A stretch of DNA of 64,000 nt from Anisus vortex (GCA_949126835.1 OX421499.1:28496490-28560489); one strand, 5' to 3'. Shown: positions 45,866 to 58,580, numbered from the stretch's first letter. Notes: generated by a model not told the origin, from the sequence alone. A program made the numbers and translations.

Positions 45866-46085
45866 AAATGTATTTTGTACATGCAGAGTTTGAAGTTTTT
45901 AAAGATGAAAACAAAAACAAACATAAAAACACCCTTTAACTTTTATGTTTATATATATATAATAAATATATATAGAGAGAGAGACATATATATCTTGTTT
46001 ATAGATCTATAGATTATAAATAGGTAAATATTCATTAGTCTATTATTAACGCACATTTAAAGGCATGACAATGTTATGATGCGAC

Positions 46086-46255
46086 CATGGCCGTATTTAG
46101 GATTGTAGGGGCCCTCTTCCCAAAGGCCAAAGTTAGCCTATGTGGGGCCCCCTAGTGGCCTCGCCCCTGCCGAGATTCGCATTGTTAGCCTGTGTTTTGG
46201 GATGTGGGGGCCCCTGTTCCATGGAACATCTGGAACATGCCTAAATACGTCTCTG
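46086..46255. mobile_element. 170-bp hAT-type MITE with 8-bp duplication
   Basis: Termini CATGGCCGTATTTAGG and CCTAAATACGTCTCTG (reverse CAGAGACGTATTTAGG) are inverted repeats. Flanks gatgcgac (46078-46085) and aatgcgac (46256-46263) match at 7 of 8. The interior is rich in ggggcc. Confidence 0.83.
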
Positions 46256-46874
46256 AATGCGACTACGGCATAACCAGGGTGATATGTACAGGCCCCACGA
46301 TAGGAAGGTACAGTCGGTACGCCGTACCGGGGCCCATTTAAGAGTTTAGGGGGCCCATGAATATTAAAATTTAAAATTAAATTGGCAATTACGCAAGTAT
46401 TTTTTAATTGTTGCTATTAAGCTAAGAGGAGATGCTCTAAAACCTCCTACAATCTCACGTGGCGCTGGTGGCCCTTAATTTTGGTATTCTTTGAATGTGT
46501 ACTTGAACATTTTTTAAAATATCCAAAGAAGCCTCTAACTCTAATTGTAATATAGGGCCTAATTATTTTCGATACCCGGTAGCATTTAGGATCTCTTTTT
46601 TATTATTTATCTTACACTTACATATATAGACCAATAAGCCTTACAGGCTTACAGTTCTCCCTGTTAGCTTAAGATTAGTAGCCTAGGCCTAAATACTCTA
46701 ATACGGTATTGTACATTTAAAACACATTTTTTTGGGTCCTTTAACAAAATATATTTTGGGAAGAGGCTGGTTAAAACAAAATGTATGTGTCAACTGTATT
46801 GCCACAGCAGATCTAACCTTACATTTGAGTACACAGCATACATTATTGGCGAATATTTACAACTGACAAGAGTA

Positions 46875-47262
46875 ACACCAATAGTTAAATCACTAAACCT
46901 AGAATTTACTAGAAACACTAGAGGACAGAAGGACAACAAGTAAAGTAGTAATAATACACAAGGCATTAAACTCTAATTTAGAAATACAACACAAAACCCA
47001 TTTGTTAAAATGCTCAGATAAACATAAGGACTAAAACACTTTCCTTATCCCTTATGCGAACGTAGGCAATACGATAACAAGTACTTTTTCATCCTGAGTG
47101 GCATCCGGGCATGGAATGGGTTGCCTGAACAAACCAGTAAAACCAGTAACTTATCAGTTAAAACACTAATAGAAATGCAAGACTAGATTCAAACCATGGA
47201 CTTGCGTAGGACGCAATAATCTTCTTTATAGAAGGAGCGTCTGTAATGAAAAGGATAATAGA
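46875..47262 (+). pseudogene. LINE 3' end, longest copy of this family
   Basis: Starts around aatagttaaatcactaaacc and includes the SLNLE..TR / RGQKD region, aaacactttccttatccctt, the terminal block with GIRAWNGLPEQT (ggcatccgggcatggaatgg) and cgcaataatcttctttatag, then aaggataatag. Several frame breaks. Confidence 0.82.
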
Positions 47263-47360
47263 TACATTAATCAGACCTTGTAAACGCCCCATCCATTATA
47301 TTATAACCATATATCATCGGCAGTTTTTTGGGTGTATGCCATCTATAAAATCATATATAC

Positions 47361-48674
47361 CAGGGGGAGGCAACCTTTTGCTAACAGCGTGCCAAACTAG
47401 GATTTCTAAATCATTCTGCGTACCAACAGCCTAAACGTCAACCTATTCTAATATAGGATATACTTTTTAATAATTGTTTTTCTAGGACAATTAATTTAAC
47501 TCCGTAGCAAGACCCAGGCCAAAAGCAAAGGAAATTTAGAGAGAAAATAGTTAAAGTTTTTTTTAGTTAATAAAAAAAATTTACGTGATTGTCATTATCA
47601 TCCTTTTTATTTGCATTTAGCCTATATCAAAAACAATATTTTATATATCTTACACATTTATGATAATTATTGTCTAAAATCTTAACATAGATTTTGGTAC
47701 CCAAGATTAGTCAAGATGAAGATCTAACACTAATATTAATTACATTGTGATCTCAGTTTATTTACTGAAATTTCCTTTATTGTCTTTAATCAAGATAATC
47801 TATTAAACGTGAATTCTGTTAAGCGGGAGAGATGTGTAGTAATCAGACAATCTGGGTAAATAATGTAATATTTAGAAATATACATAGAAATTTTTAGTCA
47901 TAAAATATTTATACGATTTTCAAATACTTTTTAAAAGTTCGTTCATTTCAAAGTTAGTTATAACTTGATTGACGTTAATTTTTTTATAAAAGAAAAAAAA
48001 AAGAAACATACTAAAATTATTAGCGCAAAAAAAATGCTTTAATTATCTCCCTTTAATAAAAAAAAATCGTTGCCACATTTGATTCAATAATGATGCCAAA
48101 CCAGTTATGTTTTGTAATATTAAAAATATTACTGACTTATCTGTATTTCTTTATAAGTGTACGTTGAACCGAAAGCTGAAAGTAGAAGTGTGAAAGCCTA
48201 TCAGTTGAGAATAGCAAACGACTTTCCTTAGCTAAAAACTTCCTTTAACATTTTTTCCGCAAATGGGTACATTAAATTTGGATGCGAATTTTTGAAAAGT
48301 TTTTGAAAGTCATGCCTTTGGTTAGAAAACCCCGCTTTGAGTACCGTACCTCGATGTATATTTGAAAAAGCCCTAACTATCTATCTAAATATATGCCTTA
48401 ATATAAGAATGTGCATGTAGTTAAATGTTTTAAAATTGATTTCACGGTAAGATATAATATGTCCAGTTTCAATGCAAATCCATTCCAGTGGCCCTTTTAA
48501 ATGCAAGTTTAACTCACTGAAATGTGTCGCTATGTCATTCAGAAACATCGGCTTCAACAGTCAGTTTTCCTCATTCAGAAGCAAAAACTGTAGTTGTTTT
48601 TTCATCCATAAAAAATAAAATCTTGGAGCGTGCCGCTGAAAATCACTCTGCGTCCCTTAGGTTGCCGATCCCTG
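47361..48674. mobile_element. 1.3-kb hAT-type element, non-autonomous
   Basis: Termini CAGGGGGAGGCAACCT and AGGTTGCCGATCCCTG are inverted repeats; flanks atatatac and atatgtac are an 8-bp duplication with one change. The interior is AT-rich with no transposase frame. 47820-48070 aligns with the interior of the element at 50639 although the termini differ. Confidence 0.82.
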
Positions 48675-49489
48675 ATATGTACAACTTATCCCCTGTTGAC
48701 CACTAATAAACCGTTTCTTAGCATCACATTGATTGAAATGATTATAGTCTAATGGTAAATGGTAACACTTATGACAGTTTCACAAATTGGCCCACAAACC
48801 TTTTAGAAGTATTCACCTAGATATGACTGTGTTAGAAAAAAAAGTGTGTGGGGGGCCCAGAAAAAAATCTCGTACCGGCATCTTTTTTTTCTCTCGAGGG
48901 CCCTGGATATGTAAACAACGCCCATTCTATCTGTTCTTTTCAAATGTTATCTGAATAGGCTACACAGGGACACATTTTGAGTACAATGCAACCAGGATAA
49001 TGTTGTTTGTGTGTGTGTGTGTGTTGGGGGTCATAGATATATGTTTTTGACTGGAACTAACGCCTTCCATGGTTTTCTTCACATATACAAACATGTTGAT
49101 CAGCCTGGAGTAGCCAGTGAGTAATATAAATCTCATTGAGGGTTACTATGCAAACATTCAAGACTCCATGACAACAATGACAAGACTGGGGATAACACTA
49201 TTGGCAGACATTTGGTAACTCGATCATGATTAAGATAAGGAAAACAACACAGCCAAAAAACATATCAGCCCTTTTCAGTTAGAGTCACCGTTGTGGCCAT
49301 TGGCAGAGTTGCAGAGAGTGTATGCATTTAGAATCGCAGCGGCATAATTCTCCTGTCGTGTCATCGCTGCTTATGGCGCCTATAGCAAATTGGAAAGGGG
49401 ATTTATTAAGTATTTATTTCAGTGTTTACCGAACTTTTGTGTTCATCGAAAGTTAAAATTACTGTTTGTTTTTTGATGGCATATTATAT

Positions 49490-50080
49490 TTGTAGACATT
49501 ATCCTATGACATATTTTATTTGTAGACATTATCCTATGACATATTATGTTTGTAGACATTATCCTAAGACATATCTGTAGACATTATCCTATGATATATT
49601 ATATTTGTAAACATTATCCTATGATATATTATATTTGTAGACATTATCCTATGATATATTATATTTGTAGACATTATCCTATGATATATTATATTTGTAG
49701 ACATTATCCTATGATATATCATATTTGTAGACATTATCCTATGATATATTATATTTGTAGACATTATCCTATGATATATTATATTTGTAGACATTTACCT
49801 ATGATATATTATTTATGATATTTGTAGACATTATCCTATGATATATTATATTTGTAGACATTTACCTATGATATATTATATTTGTAGACATTATCCTATG
49901 ATATATTATATTTGTAGACATTATTCTAAGACATATCTGTAAATATTATCATATGACATATTATTATTACATCTGTAGACATTATCCTATAACATATTAT
50001 TAGATTATATCTGTAGACATTATCCTAAGACATAATATATCTGTGGGACATTCTCTTATGAAAGAAATCTGTAGACATTA
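49490..50080. repeat. minisatellite, about 30-bp unit, about 18 copies
   Basis: The unit is tgtagacattatcctatgat followed by atattatatt. The ends of the array are diverged (acatatctgtagacatt). A frame through it encodes HYPMIYYICR repeats on one strand and STNIIYHRIM on the other, both purely by virtue of the 30-bp period. Confidence 0.93.
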
Positions 50081-50466
50081 CCTTCTGGCATAAATATGTT
50101 TGTGGACATCATCGTTTGATAAATAAATGCCGGTGGGCAGTATCTTATAGCATCGACGTCTGTAAACATAGGAACTCGGCCAATCGGATTATATACACGT
50201 ATCAAATAGAAGTCGCAAAGGCTTAGAGAGTCTCTTTGATTTCGGATTAAGCCGAACAAGGAAAAAGCGAAACCTTCATTAAAGGGACCGTGTGGAAGTG
50301 TCAGTGTAGAAGGCTTTTGGCGATGAGATAGTGGTGAGGGGTGGACTAATGCTTTTCTGTGAGTTTCTTATTATAAGTTTTTCATTAAGCAGATGTGTTT
50401 CTTTTCTGACTTTGGTTAAATTTTTCTTGTATTGATTTTGGGCATCTTATTACCATCACTTTTATG

Positions 50467-50535
50467 ATATATCTTATATACAACAGACGCGTCTTCTACA
50501 GAAAAAATTATTGCATACATCAGATATGTGTGGTT
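50467..50535 (-). pseudogene. very short LINE 3' tail
   Basis: tatcttatatacaacagacg and cgtcttctacagaaaaaatt match the reversed 3' UTR and tail of the LINE family. Confidence 0.6.
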
Positions 50536-50599
50536 TTAAAATAATAAAACGTATGATAGATGTGATGTGTGCAAAACACATTAAACAGAAATTTATTTT

Positions 50600-50630
50600 A
50601 AGCCGTTATGTCCCGGGCCTTCTGTCGTCC
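50600..50630 (+). repeat. fragment of the array-unit palindrome
   Basis: aagccgttatgtcccgggcc resembles the opening of units B and C at 34466 and 36496. It ends where the hAT duplication begins, so the rest of the unit is either deleted or displaced. Confidence 0.4.
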
Positions 50631-50638
50631 GTCTAGAG

Positions 50639-51401
50639 CATAGGTTCTCAACGGGGGCGATATCGCCCCCTAGGGGGCGATGAGAAGCTTTAGGGGGGCG
50701 ATAACATTCCCGGGGGCGATTGGGGGGCGATGAAGGGCAAGTGGGCGGTACATACGTACCTGCTATAGTTTCAACAACTCATCTATTTGAATCGATTAGT
50801 TTTTTTGATGAAATATGATGTAAACGCAAGTGCTACTAAATATATGATACCCCCAACAGTAGGCATACATATTATTGAACAAAAATGAATCGCAATGACT
50901 TATCGATGAAGTAGGGGTTAGTATTTGGCAAATATGTTATGCGGCCGTCTCGTCTTTATGGTTGGTTCACCGGACTGACGCCTTAACATCGGCTAATATT
51001 ACTCTTTTGATCTGTTTTACCGAGATGTCCTTTAATGCGCTTGAATCCTTTGTAAAGAGGTAACCACAATAGCTGAGCGGTATAGATACGTAGTAATTAT
51101 ACAAACTGAGTAGTTATTAAAATGCTTGAAAATATTCATATAAATTCTTTAGTCATATAATATTTATACAATTTTCAAATAATTTTTACAGTTCTATCAT
51201 ATCATTTCAAAGTTATAAATGCAAGCTATTCAGTTTTTTATAAAAGAAAAACAAATTGAAATATTAGCTCAAATGAAAAGGGTTAATTATCTCCCTTTAA
51301 TTAACAAATGTTTCCGCTAAAATTAAGTTGGGGGGGGGGGCGGTGAGCGGAAAAAAAAATGTAAAAGGGGGCGGTGAGCCGAAAAAGGTTGAGAACCTAT
51401 G
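50639..51401 (-). mobile_element. hAT-type element A (763 bp), inverted relative to B
   Basis: Begins CATAGGTTCTCAACGGGG and ends AGGTTGAGAACCTATG. gtctagag precedes (50631-50638) and follows (51402-51409). The subterminal gggggcgat blocks at its left match, in reverse, those at the right end of element B. The ggcggtgagccgaaaaagg block at its right matches the left of B. No ORF. Confidence 0.87.
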
Positions 51402-51977
51402 GTCTAGAGCATAGGTTCTCAACCTTTTTTTGGCTCACCGCCCCCTTTTTCAATTTTTGTATGTCTCACCGCCCCCCCCCCCCCCCCCCCCGAAATTAAA
51501 ATTAAATAAAGAGTTAAATTTGCTGCATAAAATGTATATAGGTCAATAGATTTGGGTGCGTTTTTACGATCCTAAAAAGAACTCAGAAGAACAAGTATTT
51601 TTGATTGCTGTTTTAAAATAAATAATACAAGCAAATATTCTGCACGAGTGGTTTAAAAAAAAAATCAATATTAAAGTAAAGCTTGTGCTTGGTAAGTTGC
51701 TAACAATTTGTTTATCTTTGGTTCAATTTCGGTTACCAAAACCTTCGGTTTCCATACATAACTTTCAATTGGCTTCTCTTTTACGACAACCGATTGGTAA
51801 CAGCACCAAATGCAGGTTCCACTAAACAGGGTAATGGAAATTCAATTTTTTTTTATTGCGTTGCCAAAACCCAAAGAACTAGAGAAATTGATGGATGTCC
51901 TTTTGCAACCAAAAGTTTGATTAACGCCCATTTTTACAAACACATAGCTAATACATCTTGCGCAGACCTTTTGAAAT

Positions 51978-52660
51978 ATGAAATTAATCCACGATAGCAA
52001 AATACCTTCGCCAATGGCTGCGAATAGACTTAAATTAAATCAGGACAAAACAAAGGCAATTATCTGTGGTTCAGGCGCTAGTCTTTGGAATGTCGCTGTT
52101 AGATCGACCAAAGTTGGGGCTTCCGAGATCCCGTTATTCAACACGGAAAGAGTCCTTGGTCTTTTTATTGATAAGTAAACTGACAATTGTTGCGCATATA
52201 TTGTTATGCATATAAGTACTCTTTCTTCCCGAGTGGCATTCGGGCATGGAATGGGTTGCCTGAACAAACCAGGAAAACCAGTAACTTAACAACATTTAAA
52301 ACATCAATAAAAATGCAAGACTAGACTCGGACCACGGATGAGCGTAGGACGCAATAATCTTCTTTATAGAAGGAGCGTCTGTAATGTATAAGATAAGATA
52401 AGATATCAGGGCTGTGGTCAAGGCTTGTTCATTTTATCTACGCGGACGAAGAAGCAGCATTATATCTCTCCAGTTCTACAAGATGTCCACTGGCTCCCTG
52501 TGATGAAGCGCATTAATCACCAAGGCATGTTCCTTAACATCGGATGCATAACTGACAATGCATCTTTTTACTTTCAAGAACTCATATCAAAGTAGGCACC
52601 ATCAAAGGTACTGCGCTCCTCATCACAATCTCTTCTGAGAATTCCCAGTGTGGTAGACAC
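51978..52660 (+). pseudogene. CR1/Jockey-like reverse transcriptase remnant, split by another LINE
   Basis: 51990-52175 encodes the thumb-region motif AANRLKLNQDKTKAIICGS, then ASEIPLFNTERVLGLFIDK. After an inserted LINE 3' end (52186-52405) the host fragment resumes with VVKACSFYLR, then an internal deletion, then ISPVLQDVHWLPV.KRINHQ and FQELIS, typical of the region after the RT domain. Catalytic RT motifs (FADD-type box) are absent. Confidence 0.75.
52186..52405 (+). pseudogene. LINE 3' end nested in an RT remnant
   Basis: The cleanest terminal block of the family: YSFFPSGIRAWNGLPEQTRK and TSNLTTFKTSIKMQD then stop. 3' UTR agactcggaccacggatgag, cttctttatagaaggagcgt, and an ataagataagat tail mark the true LINE 3' end. 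5'-truncated to about 220 bp. Confidence 0.88.
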
Positions 52661-53114
52661 ACACACACACAAAGTGTCCTTTATTTATTTTTTGTTGCCA
52701 ATTGTCAAATGTTACCTTCTATAATAAAAAAAGATAGCTAAAAGTAAAGCTTGACTGTTTGGTAGTGTGGACTCAACAAGTTATGAAGAAAATTGAAATG
52801 TTTTTAGTTAATCACAGAATGTAATACCTTTATCACCTTCCATTTAATTTGACCAGAGTACGTACTTTTACTTCTAAAAATCAGTGCGATTTCTATTTCT
52901 TATTTGTATAATTTTTTACTGTTGGGTGATAGCAGATATTTAGCAGTAGCCGCAGCACTTGCGATTTTCGTCCGATTTCATTCATAAACTAATCTCCGCC
53001 CCCAACCCCCCACTTGCCTTTCTCAAAAACGGTCTAAATATAGAAATAGATAAAGGTTAAGTGCATAGAGGGCTTTGAATGTATTTTACGTCACAATCAA
53101 ACAGTGGACATACA

Positions 53115-53391
53115 AGTCAACAGTGGAACAGTGGAACAGTGGGACAGTGGAACAGTGGAACAGCGGAACAGCGGAACAGTGGAACAGCGGAACAGTGGAA
53201 TAGTGGAACAGTGGAACAGTGGAACAGTGGAACAGTGGAACAGCGGAACAGCGGAACAGTGGAACAGTGGAACAGTGGAACAGTGGAACAGCGGAACGGT
53301 GGAACAGTGGAACAGTGGAACAGCGGAACGGTGGAACAGTGGAACAGTGGAACAGTGGAACAGTGGAACAGTGGAACAGTGGAACAGTGGA
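53115..53391. repeat. 8-bp minisatellite (ggaacagt), about 34 copies
   Basis: Near-perfect ggaacagt with ggaacagc, ggaacggt and ggaatagt variants. Because 8 is coprime to 3, all three frames stay open and encode the same eight-residue repeat (EQWNSGTV). It is not a gene. Confidence 0.95.
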
Positions 53392-53614
53392 TTTATTTTT
53401 CGTTAAAGTTCAAGATTACCTTTATTAAAATTAAAGAAATGTATGTTTTGGTAATCTAAAAACCAGAGGTGTTCAAAAGAATTAAAGAACGTTCGTACCG
53501 CCCAGTGGCCCTTCACCGCCCCCAATCGCCCCCGAGAACGTCAATGCCTCCCCTGAATCTTCTCACCACCCCTGGGGGGCGATAACGCCCCTGTTGAGAA
53601 CCTATGGTCTAGGA

Positions 53615-54193
53615 TTGTTCACTATGAAATAATACACTCAAGCTACTCTATGAACGTTTATACACCAATTTAATGCTTGAACTTGTTTACAATTATTGAC
53701 AAGTCTTAATTAGGTGCGACCTTTTGAACTGGGATGAGCGTGAACTTCCGGTGAAATTTACCGCCATTTTCGTAAATAAAAACCATGCTTTTCGTGCTGT
53801 TTGACAATGTCAACAACAGGTGACAGAGTTTTTTAAGGGCAACGACAAAAAAGGGCAAACATACAGTTTCTATTGTTTTAATTGAAAATCGAGGTAGGAT
53901 TACACATAATATGAATAATTAATGACGCTAATTGGATGAAACAGATTAAAGTCAGTAAAAGATCAAGTTAACATGTGGAGCCTTTGTAAATTATTGTCAA
54001 CATATCGACTGTTATATATTGTCAAATAACAATGACCTGGTTTCTTGAAGTATTTCCAATCGCCATTATATGTTTTTACAATACCGGTACCGACTCGGTT
54101 ACTGCCTTTACATAAACTTATTTACATTAGTTTTTTTTTATCAAATTTGATAATTCAAACACAAACACACAGAGATTTAGTGTGTGTGTGTGC

Positions 54194-54232
<39 letters not shown>

Positions 54233-54706
54233 AAAGGGGGGACGAGAGAGATAATTATTTCAGGCGAAAAAATACAAAGTTTGCTTTTTCATAAACTGCA
54301 AAAGCTTTAGAAAAGCGTTAAAAAAAAAGGTTAAAAGTTTCAGGGATTCCACGATCTCACAAATGAAAATTTATGTTCAATGAATATAGGCCTACACGTT
54401 TCAATCCATGGCTACCATGCGACATGACTCATTTAATTTCTAATTAACATCGTGTCACCATAATTCCCTATGTAATTTACAGAGAATATTTTGATAACAT
54501 TTTAGTTATGTAATACGTTGTGCTTATAGTATTAATTTAGCTTAGCGTAGTGAGGCAAAAGTCGTATAAGGTTCAGTATGCTTGGCTACAAAAGATTAGC
54601 CCCAAGCGGCCGATAGGCTAGTATAACTTTTTAAAACGATTAACTTATAGGCTATATATAGGTTGCATCGAAGACTATAATGAGAATATGAGATGGGGAT
54701 CGTTTG
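53615..54706. other. gene-free stretch with (TG)n(GA)n
   Basis: tgtgtgtgtgtgcgtgtg followed by (GA)n at about 54180-54229. Otherwise nothing recognised. Confidence 0.6.
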
Positions 54707-54895
54707 CTCTATTTTTAGAGCTTAACACCTGTTGTTTTTTTCCGTGCGCATCCATTAACACTGTCTTTAACGACTCCTAAACTTCCTAAAGACTTCCGCT
54801 ATATACAACTTACGATTTCAATCTAAATTTTCCATTCAGAAAATAATAGCGAATTATTTAAACCGGAAGTCTAGGGGTCCTAGTGCGATCGGAAA
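54707..54895 (+). repeat. dispersed repeat pair, copy 2
   Basis: Partner of 43358-43556: ctctatttttagagctta, ttccgtgcgca, ccgctatatacaactt, aaccggaagtctagggg. A nearby phrase agcaagcggtccatcttatt at 54944 also occurs at 14227, so the repeat may extend further. Confidence 0.6.
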
Positions 54896-55736
54896 TTCCG
54901 AAACTAAGTGTTTCAAGTTATCAGATAGAAGAAATTCCAAAGCAAGCGGTCCATCTTATTATATACTTTGGTTGCATTATTAGGATTGTACTCTTAATCA
55001 AATTCTTATATCGATTGTTTGTATTTTGTAGGCCATATAAATAGGCCTACGTTTCTTATATATATTTATATTATATATATTTCTTATAACGCTTCTATCC
55101 ATGCTATTAAATTTAGCATGGTCAGAGCGCTCAAATGATTTTGAAAGGTATGCATAGTTCTTTATTTCAGATACAGTTGGCAGCCAGTGAAATCGAAGAC
55201 AACTTTTAAACAACAGCACATAAACTAGATCCACGATATATTGAATTCGGTGGATTAAAAAAACAACTCAAATGTATAAACAAAAGGGGAACAAACTCTG
55301 AAAAAAATAATTAAAAATACACACAGAGACTCAGAGACAAATAAAATATAGACTTCTATGGGGGTAAGGTGGGGAAGGGAGATAAAAAAAGCCATTGATG
55401 TTTATTGTGATCGCAAACTTTTGTCTAGGTCTGTGAGGTTGATTCCGAATATGCATACTCACAGAATATAACACAACCTACCAGAACAATACCATAACAA
55501 TATACACAGTACAAAACCAGTATATTTCTAAGACAACTGTACATACACGAATAGAGTACAAGAAACTAGTAATTAAAAAATAATTCGATCTATAACTTTT
55601 ACAGTGAGTCCTGCTTCTTATAAAATGTTTTATGGCTCTACATTAGCATTTTCCAATAGAAAGTAAGGAACCTTTTTTTTTACGATGTACGTGTGAAGTC
55701 AATGAACAACAAAAATTATCCATCTACCGACTAGAC
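54896..55736. other. gene-free AT-rich stretch
   Basis: No coding, RNA or repeat signal beyond TA-rich runs near 55053-55085. Confidence 0.5.
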
Positions 55737-56781
55737 CAGGGGTCGGCAATCTAAGGCACGCGTGCCAAATTTGGCACGCAGAGCGATTTTGAATGGCACG
55801 CGAGAGACCTCCAAGAGTTGTTGTTTTTTTATTGATGAGAAAAAAACACACACCCTTTTCAGGTTCTTAATGAGAAAAACTTACTGTTGAAGCCGATGTT
55901 TCTGAATGACTGAGCGACACATTTCAATGAGTTGAACGCATTTACAATGACGGGGTCAAACAGCACTTGAACTGTTAGACCCCTGGAATGGATTTGCATA
56001 TATCTTGAGTGAAATCAATTTCAAAACAATTAACTATATGTAAGTACCTTTATCAAGACATAATATATTAAGATAAATAGTAGGGCTTTTTCAGAAGTAC
56101 ATTGAAGCACACAAAGCGGAGTTTTCCAAACAAAAACAAGAGTTTCAAATTCATGGGCTCACTTTTTCATACCTCATCACTCATCAAGCCTAACTGGCTT
56201 GATCTTACTACAACCTTCTTAGATGTAGACTAGATGTTGTTGTTTTTTTTAAGTACAGGGATTTTGGCGATTTTAAAACGCAGCTAGTTGAATCTAAACA
56301 TTTAAAAATGGACATCGAAAGGTGCCAATTTGCTGGAAAATCTTAATGGAAGCTGCTTAGGAAAGTCATCTTCTAAACACAACTGCCAGTTCAACTGACA
56401 CTGCGATCAGTGTTTATTGCATATGAAAGCTGTGTTAAGCTTTCAAAGAGGTCTATTACAATACGCTACTCAGAAATGATTAAATATGCATCTGCCATTT
56501 TAAATTAGCGAAGAAGAGCATTCAAGACAAGGCACTCATTAATTATTGATACAGACTATTTAAATTTACGAGTTTTATGCTCATCTTCTATAATTTAACA
56601 TAAATATAAATAATTCTAAAAAATAAAATGTTTTTGTCAATATAATAAATATAAGAGTCTTTTAAATAGCATTGTAATTGTTGTAATTATTAATGTCTAT
56701 AAGATAAACTTCTTAAGGTTAATTATTTTGATATCTCTAATAATTCAATCTTGTAATGAATACCTTAATGTTGGATTTATA
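55737..56781. mobile_element. hAT-like element, interrupted by the Gmr1-like retrotransposon
   Basis: Starts CAGGGGTCGGCAATCTAAGG and aligns in order with 12427-13390 (tgagcgacacatttcaatga, ctttttcagaagtacattga, tactacaaccttcttagat, ttgtaattgttgtaatta). Its right part would lie beyond the retrotransposon, outside the window. No intact transposase frame. Confidence 0.68.
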
Positions 56782-57814
56782 TTATTACAAGGCAATTTAT
56801 TCACCATAATAAATCATGGATGAGACCTTCTATTTATCACACAAGTATAATTATAATTTATAATGTTATTACGGCTAGAGCCCCCATTCAATTTATGAAA
56901 ATGATAGTTATAGTATTGTTATTGTTAGTGTGAGTATCCTTGTATTAGTGAAGATCTTATTATATCATTCTGAAGTTTATTTGTAGTTGTCTAGAGTATT
57001 CCTGGTTCTTATAATCCCCTGGCAATTCACATAGCGTAGTTTTAGAGTTTTCAGTTGATTTACTTCATGTATAATTATTTGTGTGGCTCATATTATACAG
57101 CAAGAACCTCGATGTTGAGTGGTAGTGTAGATTATTAATATAGTTGAATAAATATTACACATACACACATGTAGATAACTTTGAAATATTGACGTTAACC
57201 AAGTTGTGTAGAAAGCAACGATACATTTGGTTTAATTTACAAAATCAATCCAGTAGGAATCCAAATAATATTATATACACAATCAAGAAATACACATATT
57301 CCAATTAGTAATGAATATCCTCAATGAACATATAGCATTGTAGTTAATAGTAGAATAATAAATTTTCCATAATACAACTCAAATAGAAACGATTTTCAGA
57401 GACTTAATATTAGATGTTATCCGAACGGCTGTACGCCAAGAACTAAACTAAAAGTGTCGAATCGCGTAGAAATATGTTATGGGTCAATCGTTGGAAAATC
57501 CCGCCAGCCTAGTGACACGAGAATTTTAATCAAGCCTGCGTGCTGACTGCGTGATCAGAATGTCTTTTATTAAGAACAAGCAATAATGCTCTAACAAAAT
57601 AAGGAGAGACCGGACGGCCTTGACACGCTGTAGGTGCATGCACAGTTCATGTTTTTATCGAGGTTAATAAAAAACAATAATGCTCAAATTAGGTTAGGAA
57701 AAACCCGGGGGAAACTTTGAGCTGAGAAATATTTATATCGTTTAAACGCAATTCGCTTAAATGATTTAGTTGGTTTATTAACATTACAATGTAGGGAATT
57801 TACGTTTCGTAACA
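56782..57814 (-). repeat. 3' LTR of the Gmr1-like element
   Basis: 1033 bp. On the minus strand it starts TGTTACGAAACG and ends CCTTGTAATAA. The start is TG but the end lacks the usual CA; TGTTAC and GTAATA form a near inverted pair. A short PPT-like ggtatgggcgac precedes it. Confidence 0.88.
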
Positions 57815-58580
57815 GTCGCCCATACCAAAAGGAAAAGAACATTGCATACTAAACAATAGAAGTGTGCAATTTCTTTTAGAACCGCCTGCACTTAACTTTA
57901 GTTCTAAACAATATACAAAAAAAAAACTGACTCCACCTGGGTAGTCCGTTAAATAAGACGAGTAAGGGAAATAATTTATTCTATTAAACCCTCATCATAT
58001 AGGATCTCAAGTTATCCTTAGACCATAACACATGATCGCGTTATTCTAAAATTATACTCTCTGAGATATCATTCCTTATAAACATCATCATCTATTTATG
58101 AGGTAAAAATCAACTTAACTAATGTTATCATATTAAACAATTCAATCATTAATTAATTCAACTTAAATGAAATTAATATTTAAATAAACTTAAGAGTAAG
58201 AATTTAATCTTAAGTGTGTAAGCATGTGAAGTGTATGCACATTACTCTATTTTGGTTTTTACATAATCACAACTATAGTTTGATTGTTTCAAAATAAGGA
58301 TGTACATTTCTGTTCATTCATTATCTTACTAATAAAGACAATTATGTTCATAAATCCATAATATTTATAAGTAACTTATTAGGTTCTTTCTTTTTTCCTA
58401 CAACAATAATAATATTTGTTTTAGCAAATGGAAATATTCATGGCATAAAATAAGGCATAAGATATTGCATAAAATAATCACAACATATTCATATATTTAT
58501 GCATTTATATTTTAAATGATCCAATTCTCTTAGTTAGGATTATCAGAATATATACATGAAGTTATCCCTTTATACATTTG
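57815..58580 (-). other. non-coding 3' region of the Gmr1-like element
   Basis: About 770 bp between the pol stop and the 3' LTR, AT-rich, without env-like or other frame. Confidence 0.7.

Larger units (their letters stand above)
51410..53606 (+). mobile_element. hAT-type element B (2.2 kb), shares the target duplication with A
   Basis: Starts CATAGGTTCTCAACC immediately after gtctagag and ends TGAGAACCTATG followed by gtctagga (53607-53614), the third, once-mutated copy of the duplication. It holds LINE fragments at 51978-52660 and an 8-bp minisatellite at 53115-53391. No transposase frame recognised. Confidence 0.82.

Noticed and set aside
46300..48890. Possible outer transposon with gtacgccgtaccggggccc at the left and ggggggcccag..gtaccggc at the right
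   Set aside because: The blocks are loosely inverted, but no target duplication or precise termini could be read.
49546..49818. Open frame with HYPMIYYICR repeats
   Set aside because: The 30-bp unit keeps frame by length only; the opposite strand is equally open.
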